Assembly: GCA_002433025.1 (NCBI GenBank)
Contig: DJGZ01000020.1
Location: 1-64,000, forward strand
Length of the DNA: 64,000 nt
Direction: 5' to 3'
Origin: Bacteroidales bacterium UBA5833
GTDB taxonomy: Bacteria > Bacteroidota > Bacteroidia > Bacteroidales > Lentimicrobiaceae
Shown: positions 44,541-52,591 of the stretch, one piece after another
Numbering within the stretch: the first letter of the stretch is position 1
How the letters are laid out: each line of letters begins with the position of its first letter
Program-made: the position numbers and the translations under genes
Notes under the pieces: generated by a model
Databases searched by the model: none
Seen by the model: only the letters and a program-made list of their open reading frames with translations
Told to the model about the DNA's origin: nothing

Positions 44541-45824
44541 TTATTTCAGGTAACCCATTGTACTGATATAGTTAAGCCTGGATTGCTGAAGCTGTATTTT
44601 GTGGAGTTCAAGATTTAGTTCTGCCTTGGTCAGGGCATTTTGCTCAATCAGGTATTCGGATGATGTAATTATACCCTGATCAAGTCTGGCTGCGGCAGTC
44701 ATCGCAACTTTCTTCCTGAGCTCAACAATACGGTGGTCGGCTGCAATAAGGTTTTCGATGCGCAGAATTTCCTGTTTCAGGCTGTTAAGGGCAATGCGCT
44801 GCGTCATTTCAAATGCTTCTTTGCGGGTATCTATTATTTGCTGCTGAACGGACAGTACCGATTGATCGTTCCGATGCTGGTTCCAGTCCCATAATTTCCA
44901 TGAAAACCTGGCGCCCAGCATTGCATAGGATTCAAAGTCGTTTGAGAGCATATTAAGCCCGGGCCTGCCATATCCCAGGGTTGTAAACGCAGATAAGCGG
45001 GGCATCACCCTGATTCCTGTCAGTGAAATCTGCCGGGAGATTTTCTCCTGCTGCATGCCAAAAATCCGATATTCTGGCCGGGCTTTTGTGTCTGTCAGCG
45101 ATAGCGGGAGGTTCTCATATTCAGGAAGAATCAGCCTTGTTTCCGGTCCGGTATTCAGCCCGGTAAGTTCACCAAGTTTGTAGAGCCCGGCGGACTTGTT
45201 GTAACGCAGATCGGTAAGGGCCTGCCCGATTACGGCAATTTCAGCATCAAGCACATCGGCATTGGAAGGAAGTATGGTTCCGTTGCTGATACCTGCCCTC
45301 AGCACGGCAAGCCTGGTATAGAGTTCATCCATGGCCAGAATAAGCAGTTTTTCATTGGCCTGAAACTGTAAAATGCTGAAATATAATTGATTAATGCTTT
45401 CTTTTAAGCGATAGTTCTCCGCATCCACACCGGCAAGATCAATCTGCATACTGCTTGCTTCCAGTTCTTTCTGCCGCCTCACGGAACCTCCGTCCCAGAT
45501 CAGTTGGTTTACATCCAGATATATTTTGTAATTATCATTTGAAACAGCTGGAATCTCAATACCCGGTAAAGAAACAGGAAAACCGGTAACCTCTGATTGC
45601 CATGATGCCAGCGCATAAAGGGTGGTTTGTGGAAGATAATTACTACCAATGGATTTTGACTGAAGCCTGAAGGCTTCTTCATATAAGTTCCGCTGTTTTG
45701 TCAGCGGATTGTGCTCCACCGCCATGCTGTGGCATGAATCAAGGGTTAGTACCGGCCTTTCCTGGGCGATAGCCCAAACTGTCATCATCATGACCAGTAT
45801 CATTGTCAGCACGGAATTTTTCAT
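44541..45824 (-). CDS. TolC-family outer-membrane efflux protein
   Basis: This 427-residue protein has a signal peptide (about 1-20, VWAIAQ) and two repeated OEP-type alpha-helical halves (about 25-225 and 235-427). Long amphipathic coiled coils (ESINQLYFSILQFQANEK, LNLELHKIQLQQSRL) are typical of the TolC periplasmic tunnel. Its start overlaps the TetR stop as ATGA, so both are translated together. It supplies the outer-membrane channel for the adaptor and ABC-2 transporter downstream. Confidence 0.9.
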   Translation of the reverse strand: MKNSVLTMILVMMMTVWAIAQERPVLTLDSCHSMAVEHNPLTKQRNLYEEAFRLQSKSIGSNYLPQTTLYALASWQSEVTGFPVSLPGIEIPAVSNDNYKIYLDVNQLIWDGGSVRRQKELEASSMQIDLAGVDAENYRLKESINQLYFSILQFQANEKLLILAMDELYTRLAVLRAGISNGTILPSNADVLDAEIAVIGQALTDLRYNKSAGLYKLGELTGLNTGPETRLILPEYENLPLSLTDTKARPEYRIFGMQQEKISRQISLTGIRVMPRLSAFTTLGYGRPGLNMLSNDFESYAMLGARFSWKLWDWNQHRNDQSVLSVQQQIIDTRKEAFEMTQRIALNSLKQEILRIENLIAADHRIVELRKKVAMTAAARLDQGIITSSEYLIEQNALTKAELNLELHKIQLQQSRLNYISTMGYLK

Positions 45825-46432
45825 GCTGTTGGTTTTATGGATTGGATAATTATTTCTGGAATTATCTTGCGGCGCTCTTCAATAAACTGTGCAAATTGTG
45901 GTTCGTCCATACCTGTGAGGCTCATCAGTACCGGTTTGCTGATAAAGGGAAACACGGTCATGGAAATCAGGTTGGCAATCAGGTGTTCCATGCGGACCGG
46001 CCTGATGGCTCCTTTTTCCACTTCAGTCTGTATCATTTGACGGATTTCCCGCGCATCAATCACTATGTCCCTGATGTTACCGGCCAGGCGTTGTGGGTTC
46101 ATCCTGAGCTCATGAAATATAAATCCGGCTACATCAGGATTGCCTGATAAAATATCAAGGTACTGATTGACCAGCAATTTGATTTTTTCATCAATCGGAC
46201 GATCTGTTACCAGGATTGATTTTATACCGGGGAAAAACGTGCGGAAAACATCCCTGAACACGCCTTCGAAGAGCTTATCCTTACTGCGGAAATAATAATG
46301 AAGCAGTGCTTTGTTAATCCCTGCTTCATCGGCAATTTCCTGCATACGGGCACCATCGTATCCCTTCATTGTAAATATTTTACGGGCCGCCCTGAAGATA
46401 AGCTTTTCCGTATTGCTGTCCAATTCAGTCAT
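45821..46432 (-). CDS. TetR-family transcriptional regulator of the efflux operon
   Basis: This 203-residue repressor has a TetR helix-turn-helix at about 10-58 (FTMKGYDGARMQEIADEAG, KALLHYYFRSKDKLFEGV) and a C-terminal ligand-binding domain. It is the first gene of the eight-gene efflux operon. An imperfect 16-bp palindrome overlapping the -7 box just upstream is its probable operator, so the operon is likely self-repressed and induced by a ligand of the pump. The analogous E. coli regulator is CecR (YbiH), next to ybhGFSR. The inducer is unknown. Confidence 0.92.
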   Translation of the reverse strand: MTELDSNTEKLIFRAARKIFTMKGYDGARMQEIADEAGINKALLHYYFRSKDKLFEGVFRDVFRTFFPGIKSILVTDRPIDEKIKLLVNQYLDILSGNPDVAGFIFHELRMNPQRLAGNIRDIVIDAREIRQMIQTEVEKGAIRPVRMEHLIANLISMTVFPFISKPVLMSLTGMDEPQFAQFIEERRKIIPEIIIQSIKPTA

Positions 46433-46464
46433 TTAAAGTTTATTAATTGGTTTAACCGATTAAT

Positions 46465-46480
46465 TTAACCAAGTGGTCAA
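46465..46480. promoter_or_regulatory. Probable TetR operator
   Basis: The imperfect palindrome TTAACCAAGTGGTCAA (TTnACCA-TGGTnAA core) overlaps the last bases of the operon -7 box. A second inverted pair, TTGGTT (46447-46452) with AACCAA (46467-46472), lies just downstream. Binding here would block transcription. Confidence 0.6.
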
Positions 46481-46510
46481 ATATAAGACAAAAGAAAAGC
46501 GGTTTGCAAA
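46478..46510 (-). promoter_or_regulatory. Putative promoter of the efflux operon
   Basis: On the minus strand TTTG/TTG (46510-46507), 21 bp, then TATATTTG (46485-46478) matches the Bacteroidetes consensus with good spacing. The tetR start at 46432 follows after about 45 bp. Confidence 0.65.
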
Positions 46511-46546
46511 TATTTTCTGAAAAAAATGCACCCGCTTTATAATACT

Positions 46547-47554
46547 TTAATTTTCAGCAAATCTGAATGACAGCAGGATGGCCTGAACCTGTTTCAGGTA
46601 ATCATATTTTGAAATATTTGGTGCATAAACGTAGCCATCGAGGCCGATCACCATATTATTTTTCCGGTCGACAAAAGTATAATTGATGAAAGGGCCGCCC
46701 ATAAAGTCTTTCCTCACTTCCCAGAGTCCCCTCATTTCAACGGCCGGTTCGTCTTTAAGCGAGATGGCTCTGGTTTGGGGAAGAATAAACTCGTCTGCAA
46801 TGACCATATAAGAACTGTCACTGGGGCCGGGCACAAAAAGTTGGGTAAACTGATTTCTGACAGCTTTGATTTTCAGTGGGTTGAATGCCACTGTATCAGT
46901 ATATGGATAGGAATAGATTAATAAGCCCTGACTCATTATATTGGTTTCGCGCCTGAGCCATATAAAGTTATCCTTTTGAGCAGCAACATAATAGTCAGCA
47001 GGAACGTTCATTTTAAGATTGAATGCATTTTTTATACTTTCACTGGCTTTCAGATTCAGGCTTTTAGCGTAAAGGGACTGGAGACGCTCAATTTCAGCAT
47101 TATCGTAGAGATTCAGGATTTTGTCGCTTTTCTCTGCAAAAATTTCTTTGATTCCTTCAATGGAAGGTGAAGAAATTTTTACCACGCGCTGAGGGCTGGC
47201 CCAGATATCACGCCTCAGTTCGGCCTGAGGTTTGGACATGGCACTGTCGATGGTGATTATCAACACATTGCGGTGGATTTTAAGTAACCTTCCGAACTCA
47301 TCTTCTTTAATCTGGACCAGTTTGTAATGGGGTTCAGGCTGAGGCAGGCCCGGAACCGGTCTGCTGAAAAAAGCACGGACAGAGTCACCTGCTGAACTTT
47401 TCCAGAGGTTATTCTCTGAAACGACGACGATTTCGGAAGGCTTGCCGGTAGAGGAGGGTTTCATGGTCTTGCCCTCATGCCTGCATGATAAAACCGTGCC
47501 CGACAATACAATTAACAGGAGTGACTGCAACAAAATTCCAATGGCTTTTTTCAT
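46547..47554 (-). CDS. DUF4837 family lipoprotein
   Basis: This 335-residue lipoprotein has lipobox TVLSC (Cys24). The sequence fits the Bacteroidetes-specific DUF4837 family: KPSEIVVVSENNLWKSSAGD at the start of the mature domain, LPQPEPHYKLVQI, and the later ELRGLWEV-type segment (VEMRGLWEVRKDFMGGPF) followed by YTFVDRKNNMVIGLDGYVYAP. Function is unknown. It lies 155 bp downstream of the LysM transglycosylase gene in the same direction and may share envelope-maintenance roles. Confidence 0.85.
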   Translation of the reverse strand: MKKAIGILLQSLLLIVLSGTVLSCRHEGKTMKPSSTGKPSEIVVVSENNLWKSSAGDSVRAFFSRPVPGLPQPEPHYKLVQIKEDEFGRLLKIHRNVLIITIDSAMSKPQAELRRDIWASPQRVVKISSPSIEGIKEIFAEKSDKILNLYDNAEIERLQSLYAKSLNLKASESIKNAFNLKMNVPADYYVAAQKDNFIWLRRETNIMSQGLLIYSYPYTDTVAFNPLKIKAVRNQFTQLFVPGPSDSSYMVIADEFILPQTRAISLKDEPAVEMRGLWEVRKDFMGGPFINYTFVDRKNNMVIGLDGYVYAPNISKYDYLKQVQAILLSFRFAEN

Positions 47555-47709
47555 GATTGTTACACTGAAGTTAAATTTAATATCTACCGGAAATTGAGTA
47601 TTTATGTCATAACGCGTATAGATTCAATTTATTGAACGATCCGGGAATCAACCGTCAAAGATTCCCGGAAACTGCATTCCGGCAGCGCGAATCTGCTTTT
47701 AAAGAATTG

Positions 47710-49530
47710 TCAGGAGACCACGGTGACCTTTATTTTTTGTCCTGGTTTTAATTGTTTCTCGTTGGTGATGTTGTTAAGCCGTTTAATATCCTCAACCGTA
47801 ACGCCCTCATGCTGATTGGCAATTTTCCAGAGAGTATCGCCTTGCTGAACGGTGTAATATTTGAATACCGTATTCTTTTCCTTTGGCTTCTGATAATTGT
47901 CAGCCACCGCCTGTCCTGCGCTTTCTGTTAATTCGGTTGTTCCAACGATAAGCCTGGCTCCTGCCTGAATATTGCTTCCCTTCAGGTTGTTCAGTCGCTG
48001 AAGCTCTGCAATGCTGGTATTGTATTGCCCGGCAATCCGGCCAAGGGTTTCGCCCCTGGCTACCCGGTGGTATTTATTTTCTTTGCGTACCGGAGTGCTC
48101 GCTTCTGGTTTGGCGGAATCAGCGGGGGCAACGGCTGCAAGGTTTTCAGAAATATTTTTCTCAGTGGCTGCTTCGGCCTGGGTTGTTGGTTTGGGAGCCG
48201 GGGCCGGTTTTGGTTTCGCCTGGGCATATTCAACCTGCTGCACGCTTTCGGGTCTGACAATCAGACGCTGTCCAATCTGAATATTGGTTGATCTCAGCTT
48301 GTTCCATTTTTTAAGATCATTTACCGAGCATTGGTACTTCCGGGCAATCAAACCGAGACTTTCCCCTTTCTTTACCTTGTGGTACTCAGCCTGGGTCACT
48401 GTCTTCATCATGGCAAGAACCTGTTCCTTTTCTATCTCGGCCTGTGATCGGTAGGCATATAGCTGCGCTTCGTTGTTGACGAAACCGGCAATGTTTTTCT
48501 TCTGAAGCCTCAACACGTAAGTGTTGTCCCTGGTGGCGGGTATAATTCTGCTCTTATAGGCGGGATTCAGAAATTCAATTTCTTCGACAGGGATATTAAG
48601 CATATTTGAAATCTGGCTAAATGTCAGCACATCCTTCACAATTACCGTATCGATCTCGAAATGATGAAAAAGCGGCTGAACCGGCCGCAGGTTGTGCTCT
48701 GCAGCGTAAGACATCACATAATTGACCGCTATAAAAGCGGGGACATAACCTCTGGTTTCAAGGGGAAGAAAAGGGCGGATCTGCCAGAAATCCATTTTAC
48801 CTCCAGAGCGGCGGATGGCCTTGTTTACATTTCCGGCGCCCGAGTTATAGGCGGCCAGCACCAGCAACCAGTCACCGTACATTCTGTAAAGGTCGTTCAT
48901 ATGCTCACATGCTGCAATGGTCGACTTTAAAGGATCGCGGCGGTCGTCAACCAGCGAGGTCACCTTCAGATTGTAAGCTTTTCCGGTTCCATACATAAAC
49001 TGCCATAATCCTGTCGCGCCTACCCTTGACTTGGCTACCGGGTTCAGCGCTGATTCGACAATTGCAAGGTATTTGAGTTCCAGGGGCATATTGAAGCGGT
49101 CGAGGTGTTCCTCAAACATTGGAAAATAGATCTGGGCCAGGCCCATCACCCGCTCTGTAAGCCCGCGCTTCCTCATTGCATAAAGCTCAATATAATCCTT
49201 TACATACTGGTTATAGGTAAGGCTGATCGGAGAAGCGGCATCAAGTTTTCTAAGACGGTTGTAATAAACAGAATCTGCATAAACCGGGACAAATCCCGGG
49301 GTAAAGCCAAAGACGTTTTTAAGGGTTTCATCGGTGGGGCATTCAAATCCCTCAAAGTACTTCAGGCCGGCAAGACTGTCGAGCGATGCGGCAATGAAAT
49401 CATCTTTGATAAATTCGAAGGCCGACTGACTGGTGTCGGCCGTAGCAGGATTTCCCTGACCGTAAGTATAACTTGTTGAAAAAAAGCAGCATATCCAAAT
49501 CAGGATGCCGGTAAATTTTAAAATCTTCAT
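47710..49530 (-). CDS. MltD-like lytic transglycosylase with three LysM domains
   Basis: This periplasmic murein transglycosylase of 606 residues starts at ATG 49530 (MKILKFTGILIWICCFFSTS, a signal peptide); a further in-frame ATG at 49578 lacks family support. The SLT domain (about 130-250) has the catalytic Glu in LAIVESALNPVAKS and GATGLWQFMYGTGKAYNL. Three LysM peptidoglycan-binding domains follow (about 390-435, 490-535 and 560-605), each with a G(E/D)(S/T)L..IA core and an N-rich LKGSNIQ-type end. This is the MltD architecture with one more LysM than E. coli. Confidence 0.92.
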   Translation of the reverse strand: MKILKFTGILIWICCFFSTSYTYGQGNPATADTSQSAFEFIKDDFIAASLDSLAGLKYFEGFECPTDETLKNVFGFTPGFVPVYADSVYYNRLRKLDAASPISLTYNQYVKDYIELYAMRKRGLTERVMGLAQIYFPMFEEHLDRFNMPLELKYLAIVESALNPVAKSRVGATGLWQFMYGTGKAYNLKVTSLVDDRRDPLKSTIAACEHMNDLYRMYGDWLLVLAAYNSGAGNVNKAIRRSGGKMDFWQIRPFLPLETRGYVPAFIAVNYVMSYAAEHNLRPVQPLFHHFEIDTVIVKDVLTFSQISNMLNIPVEEIEFLNPAYKSRIIPATRDNTYVLRLQKKNIAGFVNNEAQLYAYRSQAEIEKEQVLAMMKTVTQAEYHKVKKGESLGLIARKYQCSVNDLKKWNKLRSTNIQIGQRLIVRPESVQQVEYAQAKPKPAPAPKPTTQAEAATEKNISENLAAVAPADSAKPEASTPVRKENKYHRVARGETLGRIAGQYNTSIAELQRLNNLKGSNIQAGARLIVGTTELTESAGQAVADNYQKPKEKNTVFKYYTVQQGDTLWKIANQHEGVTVEDIKRLNNITNEKQLKPGQKIKVTVVS

Positions 49531-49725
49531 TATCAATGTTTTATTCCGGATTGCACATACAGATATGAGAAAGGCCATTCCACTGTTTCAGAGATATAGC
49601 CTGACAATCATATAATTATCTGGAAATTTTCAAGCCCCTGCAATGTGCAAAACATGTCCCGTTGCAAAAATAAGGTATAATAAACCAATTCCCTGATTTT
49701 TTAACACATTTTAAATGCATTCAGT

Positions 49726-50994
49726 CTATTTTTCAGGTACTAAGTTGCCGTTAAGGATAAATTTTACAGGCAAATTAAACTGAACCCTTACCGGTTTTCC
49801 TCTTTGTTTACCAGGGGTCCAGCGGGGCATAAGACGGATTACCCTGAGCACTTCATCGTCAAGGCCGTAACCCAATCCCCTGAGGATTCTTATATCGCTG
49901 AGCGACCCGTCGCGTTCAACAATAAATGTAACATAAACCGTTCCCTCTACCGATGCTTCGCTGGCTTCGTGCGGGTATCGGAGATTCTCCGATAAGAATT
50001 TTGATCTTTCTGCATCGCCCCCGGGATAAACCGGAGACTCTTCAACGATCATAAAAATTTCCGGTTCAGCTACTTCTTCTTCCTCAACATCATTTTCCGA
50101 TTTTACCTTTCCTGACTTTCTTTTATCTTTTCTTATTTTAACCCCCTCAACGTAAACTAATTCCGCCTGATCCGAATGTTGTTCGGAAACAGCATAGCCC
50201 ATACTCTTTCCGGTTTTTGTTTCGGCCGGTATATTTGTATTCAGCGGAGGCACCCTGCGGGCAAGTGCTTCTTCTTCAGATAAAACATCTGCTTCTGTCT
50301 CAATAACGACCTGATCCCGGACAATAGCCACCTTTTCGGAGGATACTTGTTTTTTAACCACCGCCTGAGGGGCTGGTGGCATTGATATGCTTGCATTTGA
50401 ATCAGAACCTTGAACAAGGCCGTGATTAAGGGGTTGATTTAGCTCATGCTCCGGTTCGGTTACAGCTGCAAAATCCTTTTGCTCTTTCGATTTATTCATT
50501 TCAACAAATAAGAACCTGCCTGCTGTGATCAGCAATACAAAAAAGGCAGCGGCAATAAGCTCTGTTCTGAACCTGCGTAAAAATCCGGGTACTGCTTTTT
50601 TCTTTGTTTCCTGAACCGGTTTATTCGTTTTGCGCTGATAATCCGAAATCACGGAAGCACTGAATTCGCGGATTTCCTTCTGGCTCAGCCTTGGAAAGCG
50701 GGGGCCTTCGAAGTTTGATGAAACAGCGGGTATTGCTTCATCAATGATTTCGGGAACTTCTTCCTTCATTTGATTAAACGAAGCATCCAGCATTGCCAGG
50801 TCTTCATTGAACTCAACGGGTATGGATAAGCGGTAGCCTTCCACAGCCAGCGCACACATTTCGCATTGCTGCAGATGATCTCTAACCAAAGCGGTTTCTG
50901 CAGCGTTGAGGCTGCCCTGAACGTAAAATGCCATGCCTTCCGGACTGAGGCATCCCGAAGGTGTGAATATTTTGTAATCAGGTTTGTTTTCCAT
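49726..50994 (-). CDS. Zinc-finger anti-sigma/TonB fusion protein
   Basis: This 422-residue fusion begins with a ZAS-like anti-sigma zinc finger (Cys15, His40, Cys44, Cys47; the HxxxCxxC pattern in RDHLQQCEMC). A cytoplasmic linker, one membrane helix (about 145-164), a Glu/Pro-rich periplasmic stretch and a C-terminal TonB_C domain follow (about 325-420; YPGGDAERSKFLSENLRYP, GTVYVTFIVERDGSL). The start is set at ATG 50994, 7 bp after the sigma stop; a start at 51027 would overlap the sigma gene. It probably restrains the upstream ECF sigma factor and links its release to an envelope signal carried by the TonB-like domain. This is inferred from the fusion. Confidence 0.8.
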   Translation of the reverse strand: MENKPDYKIFTPSGCLSPEGMAFYVQGSLNAAETALVRDHLQQCEMCALAVEGYRLSIPVEFNEDLAMLDASFNQMKEEVPEIIDEAIPAVSSNFEGPRFPRLSQKEIREFSASVISDYQRKTNKPVQETKKKAVPGFLRRFRTELIAAAFFVLLITAGRFLFVEMNKSKEQKDFAAVTEPEHELNQPLNHGLVQGSDSNASISMPPAPQAVVKKQVSSEKVAIVRDQVVIETEADVLSEEEALARRVPPLNTNIPAETKTGKSMGYAVSEQHSDQAELVYVEGVKIRKDKRKSGKVKSENDVEEEEVAEPEIFMIVEESPVYPGGDAERSKFLSENLRYPHEASEASVEGTVYVTFIVERDGSLSDIRILRGLGYGLDDEVLRVIRLMPRWTPGKQRGKPVRVQFNLPVKFILNGNLVPEK

Positions 50995-51001
50995 ATCCCG
51001 T

Positions 51002-51598
51002 TCAGTATGCTGATTTCTCCAGGGCATTTTTCAGATTCCTTTTGCCGTTCTGAATGTGACTTTTCACTTCCATGGCCGTAAATCCAGTTAACTGTTCTAT
51101 CTCATGATATGATTTTTCGTCAAAATAGAACAGCAGGATGCATTGCTGCTGCCCGGGAGAAAGATTTTCAACTGCAAGGTGAAGCCTGCGGATTCTCTCT
51201 TCGGTCTCATCATCGGAATTAATAAGATGCTGAGAACCCAGTTTTTCCATAATTTCACCCATCAGATTTGCTTCCCATCCCAGCTTAAACCCTTCCTTTC
51301 GTTGCTCGCGCAGTTTCATGGCGCAATGCGAGCGTGTAACCGTAAATAGCCAGGATTTGAAATTGTTTACCTCGTATTTGCGGAGTGCCCGGAAGAGCTT
51401 TTCAAAGACTTCCATGGCCGCATCCCTTGCATCATCGCGGTTTCCGAGGTATTTCAAACACACCCCCAATACAAGATGTGAATACCTGCGAAATAACTCC
51501 CCTATGATTTCCTGATTTCCTGACTGACGGAAAAATCCGGCCAGCTCCTCATCGCTCAGATGATCGCTCAGCTTGCCTTCCGTCAGGGGAATCGTCAT
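51002..51598 (-). CDS. ECF-type RNA polymerase sigma factor
   Basis: This ECF sigma factor has region 2 (about 30-100; LVLGVCLKYLGNRDDARDAA, NNFKSWLFTVTRSHCAMKL) and region 4 (about 140-190; LSPGQQQCILLFYFDEKSYH, EIEQLTGFTAMEVKSHI). The start is set at ATG 51598 (MTIPLTEGKLSDHLSDEELA), giving 198 residues, the usual length; an upstream in-frame ATG at 51715 would add about 39 atypical residues. The gene is followed by the anti-sigma/TonB fusion 7 bp later and diverges from a tonB gene. Targets probably include the TonB-family genes around it. Confidence 0.9.
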   Translation of the reverse strand: MTIPLTEGKLSDHLSDEELAGFFRQSGNQEIIGELFRRYSHLVLGVCLKYLGNRDDARDAAMEVFEKLFRALRKYEVNNFKSWLFTVTRSHCAMKLREQRKEGFKLGWEANLMGEIMEKLGSQHLINSDDETEERIRRLHLAVENLSPGQQQCILLFYFDEKSYHEIEQLTGFTAMEVKSHIQNGKRNLKNALEKSAY

Positions 51599-51616
51599 AA
51601 GATCAGTGATTTTTGA

Positions 51617-51624
51617 CAAATGTA
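51617..51624 (-). promoter_or_regulatory. Possible -7 box of the second ECF sigma gene
   Basis: TACATTTG on the minus strand matches TAnnTTTG 18 bp before the chosen start at 51598, which supports that start over 51715. No -33 TTG at the right distance. Confidence 0.35.
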
Positions 51625-51753
51625 ATGATTGCAGATCAATTTGAATGCCATGCACTATCTGAAATTTCCTGTTTTTTTTTGACTGCCATCTGTGGAAAAC
51701 GAAGAACCGCTGCATCTACATTATATAATCTTACTCACATAAAACGCTCTGTT

Positions 51754-52431
51754 ATGGAAACACGTAAAAACAGCAAGGCCGATCTTGAGAAGAAGCGCTT
51801 TGTTTTTCTGCAGCTGGGGCTGATCCTTTCATTGGGTGCAGTGCTGGCCGCTTTCGAGTGGAAAACACCGGATGCGGGCAACACTGTCCTGCCTACCCGC
51901 ACTGCATCTGAACCTGAAATGGAAATCATCGACATCCTTCCGGTCAGAAAGGAACTTCCGAAACCGGTCAACACCACCCTGATCCGGGAGGTAGACAACC
52001 TGGCTGAAGATTTGCCGGAGATTGAAATAGAAATTGAATCCGATCCGCTGGAGTTTATTCCTCCTTTCGAATTACCCGGTCGCCTGCCCGATGAAGAAAC
52101 TGTTGAGGAACAGTTGCCTTTCGTAATTGTTGAGAAGATGCCGCAATTCCCCGGTGGTGAGGCCGGACTGATGAGGTATCTGGCTGAAAATATCCGGTAT
52201 CCGGGCCCGGCGAGAGAGGCAGGCATTTCGGGAACCGTTTACATCACCTTCGTGGTTGAGCCTGACGGCAGTGTATCTTCGGTGAAAATCCTGCGCGGAC
52301 TCCCGGGCGGATGCAGCGAGGAGGCGGAAAGAGTAGTGAGGATGATGCCGGCATGGGAACCCGGTCGTCAGGCAGGAAAGGCCGTACGGGTGGCTTTGAA
52401 CCTGCCGGTGGTGTTCAGGTTGATTCAGTAA
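51754..52431 (+). CDS. TonB-family energy transducer
   Basis: This 225-residue TonB-like protein starts at ATG 51754 (METRKNSKADLEKKRFVFLQ); the longer in-frame reading from 51613 crosses the divergent sigma gene promoter. It has one N-terminal membrane helix (about 18-36), a Pro/Glu-rich periplasmic linker (about 50-125) and a TonB_C domain (about 130-225; PQFPGGEAGLMRYLAENIRY, GTVYITFVVEPDGSVSSVKI). Such proteins transmit proton-motive force to outer-membrane receptors. It is one of three consecutive genes whose products carry this C-terminal domain. It is divergent from the ECF sigma-anti-sigma/TonB pair and upstream of the VIT-vWA-TonB_C gene. Confidence 0.88.
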   Translation: METRKNSKADLEKKRFVFLQLGLILSLGAVLAAFEWKTPDAGNTVLPTRTASEPEMEIIDILPVRKELPKPVNTTLIREVDNLAEDLPEIEIEIESDPLEFIPPFELPGRLPDEETVEEQLPFVIVEKMPQFPGGEAGLMRYLAENIRYPGPAREAGISGTVYITFVVEPDGSVSSVKILRGLPGGCSEEAERVVRMMPAWEPGRQAGKAVRVALNLPVVFRLIQ

Positions 52432-52591
52432 ACCGGTTTCCTGTTCCGGTCCTGTATTTATAATTCTTCTTTTTTAGGGTGCTTTTCTGCAGCCCACATA
52501 ACCGGATTTTATTTGAAACCATCTGCAAGCGCCCTTCTCCAGGGCCTGTCTTTAAGTTGATATTTTTTAATAACCATTAAATCTTACAGCA

